Part shown: positions 55,292 through 64,000 of the stretch, piece after piece | Position numbering within the stretch: the first letter of the stretch is position 1 | Layout of the letters: each line of letters opens with the position of its first letter | Assembly: GCA_031769625.1 (NCBI GenBank) | Contig: JAUIMM010000126.1 | Location: forward strand, 3,868,001-3,932,000 | Length of the DNA stretch: 64,000 nt | Direction: 5' to 3' | From: Taudactylus pleione | Lineage: Eukaryota > Chordata > Amphibia > Anura > Myobatrachidae | Notes under the pieces: generated by a model | Told to the model about the DNA's origin: nothing | What the model saw: only the letters and a program-made list of their open reading frames with translations | Databases searched by the model: none | Program-made: the position numbers and the translations under genes

Positions 55292-58200
55292 ACATGAAAC
55301 AAAAAGTGGAGATATTTTCTTGCAAAGAACAAGGAAATATATCTGAAAAAAGGACAAAGGGGGCACCCTTGGAAAATAGTATTTAGTACTTTGTAAATGA
55401 TATGGTGAAAATTAGGCTAAAACTTAACATTTATTTATACCTAAAATGGACTCTCTCATGAGAGTGATTCCAATAAGGAAAAATTAACATACAGTAAAAT
55501 CGACACTCACAGAGAGTGTGTAAGAGAATTGAAAAAAATAAACAATGAAACATATAATATAGATCAGAGCGGTGAATTTTTATTCACTATCTTTTATTAT
55601 TTTTCTTTTTGTCCACCCTCTATCATATGGTCTTTACCATTTCACGTTCTTTTATCTGCATCGTGTCACTTTATTCTCACTCATTTCATAGCTCCCTTTG
55701 TTTTATTTTATTTATTTTTATTTCTATTTTCTTCAATTTCAATTTATATTTCTTTGCATTGCTATTTTTCTGTACACTTGTCTATATTTATACCTCGTTA
55801 ATTATTCACACATTATTTCTCTCCGTAGTATATATTTCATTTGTATATTTCATTATATTTATTCATTTATGTCCCTGCTTGCCTTTTCCAGACTAATTGA
55901 CATTTCATACATGGTAATTTATATATCTAACTTACCTGCTGTAGTGCGCATTATATGCTACAGTATTTACAATAAGGAGTACTTATTTATGTTGTCTCTT
56001 TCCATCTAATATCCCCAAGCTACTGTGAGCAGAATGTTAGATTGTTTTATTCCACATAGCAGTCCTTTTACACAGTGAGAACGATGACTCACTGTTTGTT
56101 TACATATGTTAATTACATCAGAATACACGCTCGAGCATCAATGTAGAATTTGATTGGTTATCCATTAACCTGGAATCATTGGCCTCTACTAAAGTCACTC
56201 TGAAATACAGCTAGCTGATTGGACTTCAGCCCTTTATCTAGTAGTAAGCAGAAGTATCTCCCTGTGATCAGGTGACCAAGCCTTCCCGGCGAAACGCGCG
56301 TCCTCTCTTCATTGCTCACAGTAGCAGGACCTCACACGCACCTCTATGCAGTTCTATTGAACAGGCTCTTCCTACACGTACTTCTCTATCTCTCAACTAG
56401 CGCTCTCTCATCTGAGTCTCTAGTGCTTGACTCCCCCTGCAATGCCCTTTGGTATCAGGGGAGAGACGCAGCTACTATCTCAGACAGCAGAAATGCTGTC
56501 TTTTGCTTCATCTGGTATACACGCTGTAATCGCTCTCTCATCCCCCATCTGATTTAGATGGGGGAAAGCAGAAGCGGTTGCACGTCCATTTATTCCAGAT
56601 CTTACTTCTTTCATTTACCACTTTGGTAAAATAGCCTGTAATTAAGTACAACACTTTTACTAATTGAACTAATATGGTAATGCCTATTATATCACATATG
56701 AACTTATGCATAATCATGTTAGTGCTTATTTAAATCAGTGATCTCACCACTGGGAAGTTATTTGCTGTTACAAACCTTATTTCCCCCTTAGGTGACCGAG
56801 ACTTTTTTACTGGTGTGCTGATTGAAATAGGTGCAATAACACTATGTAATTCCGATTTCCATCATACCTCCAAACTATGTACTAACCAGCACTTCCAGTA
56901 TATTCAGTGATGTTGACTTTTGTTACAAGTGATTTATGTCACAGATGGAACTGAGACGCTGATTTGAGACCAGTCTTGAGAGGCTAATTTATGTACCTTG
57001 CTCTGACACCTCAGGATTCAGGAATTTGTCCAATGAATAACTGTATATACATGATTTAAACTTATGATTCTAATTTTGCCAGATGCATTCAATCAGACTG
57101 CATACAAATGACTATGGGCCTGATTCAGAGCCGTTCGCTATTTGTGGTCGTTCGTTCAAAAACAAGGGGTGGCTATTCAAATGATCCGTTCGCAAATTGC
57201 AGTCTGTTCCCACCTCTAAGTCTGAACGAGCGAGCAAAACATACGCTCGTTTTTTTGATAAAAACGCCCCCTGGCCGCACGCACCATACGTCATGTCCGC
57301 TATTTATTAGATTAATCGAGTACATCGTACAGCGTATGAACTGCTCGCTATTCTTGTGGTTGGTGTTTTCAACCGCTATTTTGCGAGCAGTTCTGAGTTA
57401 AAAAAAACCAAGTGACGTGGTCAATGACGCTGCTGTATTAAATATGCACTCCCTTAAAATGCCCGTTTTGACCTTTAAGCACGCCTGCGTTCGGATCTCC
57501 ACTCCCCGTTTTCAAGCACCTTCCCCTGTTACCACCCACATACGCCTCATTCTGTCACTCAAAATAGCAGGCCCTCGCTATATTGCGTACCAACGATTTT
57601 CGGCCGCACTGACTGGTTCGCGCATGCGTACTAAAAACCGTACGCATGCGCAGATGTGCGAACATCGCTCGGAACGAGCGTACTGCCGCTAGCGAGTGGC
57701 TCTGAATGAGGGCCCATATGCATTCTTATTTAGGTTCCCCTATGAAGATGTTTTAGAATCATTTTGTATTCAAACTCTACTTGAGGTATATCCTCTTAGT
57801 TCCTCTATGAATCTTTCATTTGAGGACTGAGGTCTTGAGGTCTACTGTAAATTTTCGCCTTTTGTCTTATTAGACAATATTTTCTTTACTTAGACTATAT
57901 CTATTTAAGTGTTTATACTATTTATGAATGGTCGCATCATATATTAATCCTATGATAGGATGATGGAACTTCGATTTACGACCTTCTTTCAACTTTATAG
58001 ATAAGGCCGATTCACCGCTCTGATCTATATTATATGTTTCATTGTTTATTTTTTTCAATTCTCTTACACACTCTCTGTGAGTGTCGATTTTACTGTATGT
58101 TATTTGTTCCTTATTGGAATCACTCTCATGAGAGAGTTTCATTTTAGGTATAAATAAATGTTAAGTTTTAGCCTAATTTTCACCATATCATTTACAAAGT

Positions 58201-58307
58201 ACTAAATACTATTTTCCAAGGGTGCTCCACCCAAGGCTAATTTGTCCTTTTTTCAGATATATTTCCTTGTTCTTTACAAGAAAATATCTCCACTTTTTGT
58301 TTCATGT
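55292..58307 (+). repeat. Inverted arms (285 and 297 bp) inside the 4.17-kb insertion
   Basis: The left arm 55292-55576 is the reverse complement of 58011-58307 with few differences, including about 12 extra bases in the right arm. The 2.4-kb spacer between them contains a nested MITE. Shared marks are AAACAAAAAGTGGAGATATT, TCTCTCATGAGAGTGATTCC and GATCAGAGCGGTGAA. Confidence 0.9.
57115..57715 (+). mobile_element. MITE with TGGGCCTGATTCAGAG ends, copy 3
   Basis: TGGGCCTGATTCAGAG at the left pairs with CTCTGAATGAGGGCCCA at the right, with TA on both sides. The interior is CpG-rich, with CGTTCGC/GCGAGCG motifs and CGCGCATGCGTAC...GTACGCATGCGCAG near 57612-57655. Confidence 0.75.
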
Positions 58308-59650
58308 ATAAAAAAGTATGCAAGAAGCACATACCTCTCCGTACAGTAGCAGTGCAGAATCCCCTCCAAAACAGCACTAAACCAATGCGTTTCGACAGAG
58401 AAACTGTCTTTTTCAAGGTCCTGCTCTTGATATGGCTGGCTTGTGGGCTAAAATATATATACAGGATATATATTTTTTTAAATCTTCACTACAAGATTAA
58501 AAAGAAAATCACTTGGTGGTGTGTGAGCTCTGTCATTTATACAGATATGTGTTGACCAAAAAAAATGCACTACCAACATTGCATAAATACTAATTGCAGT
58601 TCAGTATTGTTATCCAACACTTACTGAACTCAATACATTATCCACAACTTCCCACCACCTGGCATTTCTATGCTACTTTATGTCACTGTGTGCTCAAGAA
58701 AGTGGTGTATGGGACTCCAATACAGTACCCACGTAGCACCCTGCAAGTCATGCTATGGTGTTTAGAGTCTCGTAGTACTACGCATGCCCAGTGTGTCGGA
58801 AGTCACACACTGCATTCTAGACTATAGTGATTTAATGACTTTAGAAACTAGTAGTGGGTCTGTTTAAAAGTGGGGTCTCTGTATTACAAACTGACTGTGT
58901 GTTTCAATACACACACTTGAGGCACTGTCAGCATGTCAGCGCTGTGGTGGCTGCCAGCTCTGGGGGTTGCACATGTGATCTCTGGGGCATTTCCAGTGGA
59001 GCCACTCCATATGCCATGTAGCACCCTACTAGTCATGCTATGCTGTGGCATATAGGGTCTCATAGAACTGCATATGCCTAGTGGAGCTGATCTGGATTGA
59101 CACAGTGCAATCAGCACTACACTGATGCACTGCTAGCTGTATACAACAGGTGCAACTGTGGGTTAAAGGTTTGGCGATTGGCTTGCAAGAGTGGCCATCA
59201 TGGGTTTGAGACCTGGTAAGGGACTTTTTTTTAATAAATCTTCACTACAGGACTTGGTGGTGTGTGAGTTCTGTCACTTATACAGGTACAGTATTTGAGT
59301 TGACCCAGTATTGCATATATACACTGTCGACCAAGCAATTGAAGTTCAGTATTTTTATCAAAGCCAATTGAACTCAATACATTGTCTACAAATTCATACC
59401 ACCTGGCATTTCTATGCTACTTTATGCCACTGTGCTGCTGATGCAATGTGTGCTCAAGAAAGTGGTGTACAGTGCTCCATACAGTACCCACACCATGCCC
59501 TTTGAGTTGGGCTATGGCATTTAGAGTCTCATACTACTGCACATGCCCAGTAGAGTCTGTCTTGAGTCATACACAATGCATCCCAGACTTAGATACTATA
59601 GTGATTTAATGACTTAAGAAACTAGTAGTGGGTTCTGTTTGAAAGAGGGG

Positions 59651-59985
59651 GTCTCTGGATTATGCATCTGTGCAGGGGTATACCTACTGTAGGTGTCTGA
59701 GTGTCCCTGGCAAACTAAGGGACTGGCACCCCCCTCCAATGATTGCTCCCACTGGAAATAAAATACACACTGATTCATTGCCCCCACAGCCAGAAGATGA
59801 ATAAAAACAAACATTAATTCCCTCCAGCCCTCTACAGAAGACTGAGTAACTTCACCTACTGGGCTGTCACAGATAGCTGCAGAGCTAACTGCAGGAGACC
59901 AGCCTCCAGTCATTTCAGAAAGTGCAGACCAGTGAGTGTCTCCCTCCAGAGAGTCCAGACCAGGCCACTGGGTTGGAACTTGGTC
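59651..59985. other. Unassigned stretch
   Basis: Downstream of the tandem array; no repeat or gene recognised. Confidence 0.4.
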
Positions 59986-59989
59986 CCAC

Positions 59990-60195
59990 TCCCTTCCTTA
60001 GCCCCCCATCGCATTCCTCAGTGCCCCATCACCTTCCACAGCCACATCACCTTCCTCAGCCAGACCCCAGCCACATCACCTTCCTCAGCCAGCCCCCCAT
60101 CACATCACCTTCCTCAGCCATCCCCCAGTCACATCACCTTTTGAAGCCAGCCCCCAGCCACATCACCTTCCGAAGCCAGCCCCATCACGTACCTC
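59990..60195 (+). repeat. Minisatellite, about 30-bp units
   Basis: CACATCACCTTCCTCAGCCA alternates with CCCCCAGC-type segments about six times. Confidence 0.85.
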
Positions 60196-60239
60196 AGTCC
60201 ACAGACACATTTTCACAATTTGTATCTGTTGTATAATCT

Positions 60240-61081
60240 ATCCATGCTTACATTTCATATCAGCGTATAGAAGTATATATACCAAAAAAGCCAGACGCTT
60301 AATTCCCTTTCATTTACAGTAATGGGTAAATTGTTATATTTTAGATAGCACACATATAATACATATCAGTGTATAGAGATAAAAAGCAAAAGTCATAAAA
60401 GAACTGCAAACTTGAGAGTGAAATGCTGCTTTTAATCATCTGCCTATGGAGGCCAATGATGAATGAGTTCTCCCAAACCCCAGTAGCACTTATAATAGGA
60501 GGAATTAAAGGTGAGTTTCAGAAAATAGAAAATACTCAGTAAGTAAGGTCAGACATCTGCTTTCCTTCCTCTTGCTTCAAGGTCCATGCAGAGGAGAAAG
60601 GATGAGAGTGCATAAAAAGACCCCCTAGCCAAGTGTAAAGCTGCATCTGCTTTCGTCTAACTGTGTCTGGCTCCCGCGGACCAGGGCAATGAGAGTGCAG
60701 GAATGGATAGTAAGAAAATACCTCTGTTAGAAAGCTGTGGGAAGAGCGGTCTGGTGTCTGGAGTTCCCTCCATGTGCACAGCAGGAAGCCCTGGTCAGAC
60801 TATACCCTTTCGCTCTAAGGCTTGGTCAATTGCATCAATTGGAGTCACGTAAAACTAATTTCTCCTGAGGTTTATATCTATATGAATGATGTTGACAATG
60901 ATATCACTACTCTGGAGCTGATTTTGATATTCTCTTTCTTTTATTGGTATGTATTTTTTGGTGTTTACTTATTGCGTGTTGAATTTTTAATGGAACAAAA
61001 TAAACTGTGTTTATAACTGTAATAGTGAACTAGTGCCCCCCATAATAAAGAGTTTCTTTTTTCTCCTTTAGTCCTATTAGT
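60240..61081. other. Unassigned stretch
   Basis: CATATCAGCGTATAGAAG (60257) and CATATCAGTGTATAGAGA (60363) are a short duplication. AATAAACTGTG near 60998 could be a poly(A) signal of an unknown element. No gene. Confidence 0.4.
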
Positions 61082-61660
61082 TATAGATACGCCAGTTTGG
61101 TTCCGAGTTGAACTGAACCATGCCTCAGGTCCTCAAGCCAAATCCGGATCCCAAATCGAGGAAAAACATCATAATTCTGGAAATGTCAGATGTTGCATGT
61201 TTTGAATGGCATATAAATAAAAATCCCTCCCTGTATATTTTCTACTTCCCTATTCCTCCCTGAAGCAGCTCCACTTATGTGGGCAGGCTGAAAGCACTAC
61301 ACAGAAAACTGTTTTAATATATTGTATTTTTTTCTACTGGTTGTGTAGTTTATTAAACTACCATCCTGTGTACCGTTGCAGTGTCACTATGTTTTATACA
61401 TGTGCTATATTCTTTTAATCTGCTGTGTGTTTGTGATGCTGCTCTGTCGCTTAGTTTATCCAGCAAGCTCGCTGCAGTCATTGGCCAATATTGGTGAAAA
61501 CATTATTCTAAGGTGGTCAACATTGACTGGAAATGACTGGAAATAAATGTTATTGATGTTAATAATACCGTAGGAACAAAAACAGGTCCAAATTACATGA
61601 TTTTATCTATTTTTATAAATTTTTAAAGAAATCCAAAATCAAAATCAAATAGATTGTTTT
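61082..61660 (+). mobile_element. Internally deleted hAT family copy
   Basis: The 5' part (CCAGTTTGGTTCCGAG, AATCGAGGAAAAACATCAT, GCATATAAATA) joins at about 61340 to the 3' part (GTTTATTAAACTACCATCC, TTGGCCAATATTGGTGAAAA, GGAAATAAATGTTATTGA, AATAATACCGTAGGAAC). The transposase is absent. The right terminus is decayed and no TSD is visible. Confidence 0.75.
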
Positions 61661-62348
61661 ACAAGGAACATTCAGATACATAATACATAACATAAATCTT
61701 TAAAATTTGATTTTTACTAGAACAACAGATCAGTCCTAAATAGATGAAATTATGAAAAAATCTTCTTATAGTAAACTTTCTTGAATTGTCTTTAGGATTT
61801 TTCTTCCAATGTGGGAATAGATACTGATGAGGCAATTTTCACAGGTATTCAATCTTTCCTGAAATATACCCTCACACCAGAAAACACCCAAATATAGTAG
61901 GCCAAATGGCCCCAATTAGTATTTGAAATTGTTTATTTTCCAAATACACTATTTTGACATAAACATCAGTTAATAACATAAAAATGGTCGAATCAGCTTA
62001 CATAAAGTGCAATGTTATATATGGACTGTAATAGGGTTGTCCACTGTTGCACCCAATGGTGAAAAGTGTACCACGAATACCCCGAACAATCTACCAGTAT
62101 TATGACCCTTATAAGGATTTCATCAGGGGTACATCATAAATTCAATATAAAATAATGTTCAGTCCTAAATTAGCGACTGGAAATACTTCTCATTCAGTAC
62201 CAAGTCTAGCGATCGGGTGTAAATTTCACCAGAACACACTTGCTTTCACCTTCATGTCCTCGCACATCTCTAATACCATCTGACAATTTATATACATATT
62301 TTAATGCAAATAAAACTTTAAACATTTTAGATATGTGGTTGCTATATA
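61661..62348. other. Unassigned stretch
   Basis: AT-rich, no recognised element. 62049-62120 has TTGCACCCAATGGTG and a CATCAGGGGTACATC stretch of unknown origin. Confidence 0.4.
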
Positions 62349-62350
62349 TA

Positions 62351-63217
62351 CAGTCAGGTCCATAAATATTGGGACATTGACAGAATTTTCAGATTTTGGC
62401 CTCTATTCACCACCACAATGGCTTTGAAATGAAACAAACAAGATGTGCTTTAACTGCAGACTTTCAGATTTAATTTGAGGGTCATTACATCCAAATCGGG
62501 TGAACGGTGTAGGAATTACAACAGTTTCAATATGTGCCTCCCACTTTTTAAGGGACCAAAAGTAATGGGACTATCAACTCAAAAGCTATTTCATGGACAG
62601 GTGTGAGCTATTCCCTCAATATTTCATTATCAATTAAGCAGGTAAAAGGTCTGGAGTTGATTCTAGGTGGGACAATGACCCGAAGCATACTGCATAAGCA
62701 ACCAAGGAGTTTTTTAAGGCTAAAAAGTGGAATGTTATGCAATGGCCAAGTCAATCCCCTGACCTGAATCCGATTGAGCATGCATTTCACTTGATGAAGA
62801 CAAAGCTGAAGGGAAAATGCCCCAAGAACAAGCAGGAACTGAAGACATTTGCAGTAGAGGCCTGGCAGAGCATCACCAGGGATGAAACCCAACGTCTGGT
62901 GATGTCTATGCGTTCCAGACTTCAGGCTGTAATTGCCTGCAAAGGATTTGCAACAAAGTATTAAAAAGTGAAAGTTAGATTTAGGATTGTTTAGTTTGTC
63001 CCATGACTTTTGACCCCTTAAAAAGTGGGAGGCACATATAGAAACCGTTGTAATTTCTACACCGTTCACCTGATTTGGATGTAATTACCCTCAAATTAAT
63101 CTGAAAGTCTGCAGTTAAAGCACATCTTGTTTGTTTCATTTCAAAGTCATTGTGGTGGTGAATAGAGGCCAAAATATGAAAACTCTGTCAATGTCACAAT
63201 ATTTATGGACCTGACTG
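62351..63217 (+). mobile_element. Tc1/mariner element with long terminal inverted repeats (internally deleted)
   Basis: It begins CAGTCAGGTCCATAAATATT and ends with its inverse, with TA at both flanks. The terminal inverted repeats are about 225 bp (62351-62573 and 62995-63217) with few mismatches. The total length of 867 bp is about half of a usual Tc1 element because the first part of the transposase gene is missing. Confidence 0.93.
62671..62964 (+). pseudogene. Tc1 transposase C-terminal part
   Basis: The stretch reads DNDPKHTA (second catalytic aspartate) followed by a stop at about 62695. It then gives WPSQSPDLNPIEHAF with the last acidic residue, and a basic C terminus ending at the TAA at 62962-62964. 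DNA-binding domain and first aspartate are deleted. Confidence 0.9.
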
Positions 63218-63218
63218 T

Positions 63219-63277
<59 letters not shown>

Positions 63278-63285
63278 ATATATTT
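63219..63285 (+). repeat. (TA)n tract
   Basis: A TA run directly follows the right end of the Tc1 relic and probably grew from the TA target site. Confidence 0.95.
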
Positions 63286-63481
63286 TTTTACTATTTGATG
63301 TACCCAGTTTCACCCAGGTAGGTGTTAGATGTTTTCATCTCCTTCAAACCATCTTAACTCCACTTATATGCTTAGTTTATTTTATGCCTCCAGTGTAAAG
63401 GAGCATACTAATATCAAGATTAAGTAAATTAAGTTTATGTTAGTCCTTAGCAGTGGCAATTCCAGAGGTGATGCTGCGGCA
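63286..63481. other. Unassigned stretch
   Basis: No recognised motif. Confidence 0.4.
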
Positions 63482-63579
63482 CAGTCCAATATTCAAATAA
63501 GGGAGCCACACTAACTGTCACCCCAAATACTGCAAAATATCACTGGCAGTTGGTGTGGCTCTAATTGAATATTGGACTG
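63482..63579 (+). repeat. 98-bp foldback
   Basis: CAGTCCAATATTCAAATAAG...GAGCCACACTAACTG pairs with CAGTTGGTGTGGCTC...ATTGAATATTGGACTG; the arms are about 35 bp with a loop of about 28 bp. It may be a tiny MITE. Confidence 0.8.
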
Positions 63580-63699
63580 TACATCCCCACTTATGAAGCC
63601 ACCATTAGACCAAGACAATTAGCTTACAGTCCCAAAGCACTTCGGACATGTTGCTTTGTCACCCAATAATGGAAGGAATGTATTCCCCAAATTTCATCT

Positions 63700-63945
63700 T
63701 GCAACAGCCTCCTGCATTTTATAACAACCTACGCCATGTCAACACAGTCCCATGCATCTCACCACAGCCCCCAGCATCTCACAACAGTCTCCTGCTTCTT
63801 ACTCCTGTTCCCTGCATTTCAACACAACATCCTATATTTCACCACAACCCCTTGCATCTCACCACAGGCCTAAGCATCTCACCAAAAGCTCCTGCTTCTC
63901 ACTCCTGCCCCTACATTTCACCACTGTCACCACAACTACCCATGC
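63700..63945 (+). repeat. Degenerate minisatellite
   Basis: CATCTCACCACAGCCCC and CTCCTGCTTCTCACTCCTG segments alternate about 8 times with variable length. Confidence 0.7.
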
Positions 63946-64000
63946 TGTTGCCCTGCAGCTGGCTGGGACCCAGCCACTGGGATGTGCTGGGAAGGGCAGG

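Larger units (their letters stand above)
54256..58420 (+). mobile_element. 4.17-kb insertion with 13-bp TSD, Penelope-like by inference
   Basis: CTGCTCTTGATAT occurs at 54243-54255 and 58421-58433, exactly flanking an insertion that splits one tandem unit. The insert ends GCGTTTCGACAG...CTTTTTCAAGGTC and contains CGGCGAAACGCGCG near 56288, motifs common in vertebrate Penelope-like repeats as I remember them. It holds a pair of internal inverted arms. It has no RT or GIY-YIG sequence that I can see, so it would be a non-coding or truncated copy. Confidence 0.65.
52980..59650 (+). repeat. Tandem array of 0.7-0.8-kb units with tRNA-like head
   Basis: Unit heads lie at about 53445, 58434 and 59152; after removing the 4.18-kb insertion plus its duplication the spacing is about 811 and 718 bp. 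Each unit has a tRNA-like head, an AAATCTTCACTACA segment, CACTTGGTGGTGTGTGA, CAGTATTGTTATCCAAC, CACCACCTGGCATTTCTATG, CTCGTAGTACT and a GGGGTCTCTxTATTAC block. A part-unit precedes (52980-53440) in which a shorter 125-bp piece (GACTTTAGAAACTAGCAGTGA, TTTTAATCCGCACACTTGCG) is itself doubled. Confidence 0.85.

Noticed and set aside
55529..56009. Phe/Ile/Tyr-rich ORFs as membrane proteins
   Set aside because: T-rich low-complexity DNA inside a mobile insertion; no conserved motif.
57108..57692. ORFs of 90-97 aa in GC-rich DNA
   Set aside because: They coincide with MITE copy 3 and have no homology signal.

Overview
This looks like transposon-dense vertebrate DNA, most likely amphibian (frog-like). 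The inference rests on the mix of decayed hAT, Tc1, PIF/Harbinger, Ty3/gypsy and Penelope-like remnants, long (TA)n tracts, and TA-rich spacers with no dense coding. I recognise no host gene, rRNA, tRNA gene or CRISPR array. Every protein-like stretch I can name belongs to a mobile element and is broken by stops or frameshifts.

The dominant theme is one hAT family with BED-finger transposases and ends of the form TAGRGRTG...CAYCYCTA. It occurs at about 589-7320, 13216-13563, 14717-15088, 16077-21953, 26750-29952, 31137-36710, 37301-37830 (minus strand) and 61082-61660. Three copies have visible 8-bp target site duplications (TSDs), two of them perfect. The long copies share a layout: terminal repeat and subterminal palindrome, a TATA plus CGCCATTTT core promoter, a tandem-repeat array, a BED-finger transposase pseudogene, and a long 3' region ending in repeated GATCCAAAACC motifs. 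Both the sequence and the length of the array differ between copies. Copy 2 carries about 2.4 kb of one repeat and 1.6 kb of a related repeat that sits inside the transposase gene.

7.7-13.2 kb holds a chromodomain Ty3/gypsy pol pseudogene with a 1.65-kb 3' LTR. 22.1-26.8 kb holds an LTR fragment and a second, minus-strand gypsy of K02A2.6/Mag type. 13.6-14.2, 15.1-15.9, 38.2-38.6 and 39.9-42.4 kb hold other non-autonomous hAT elements. The last is a three-level nest (MITE within hAT within hAT) with target duplications visible for both hAT levels. 43.7-48.6 kb is a decayed two-gene PIF/Harbinger: a HARBI1-like transposase on minus and a Myb/NAIF1-like accessory gene with apparent introns on plus. 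Each gene is interrupted by a TTAGGG-rich MITE.

53-59.6 kb is a tandem array of 0.7-0.8-kb units with a tRNA-like (Pol III A/B box) head. It is split by a 4.17-kb insertion with 13-bp target duplications and 285-297-bp internal inverted arms (Penelope-like by inference). A Tc1 relic with about 225-bp terminal inverted repeats lies at 62351-63217. Two TA-bounded palindromes (36731-36865, perfect; 13703-13820, one mismatch) with related tails are among the most unusual structures. All family names come from reading motifs by eye; no searches were run.
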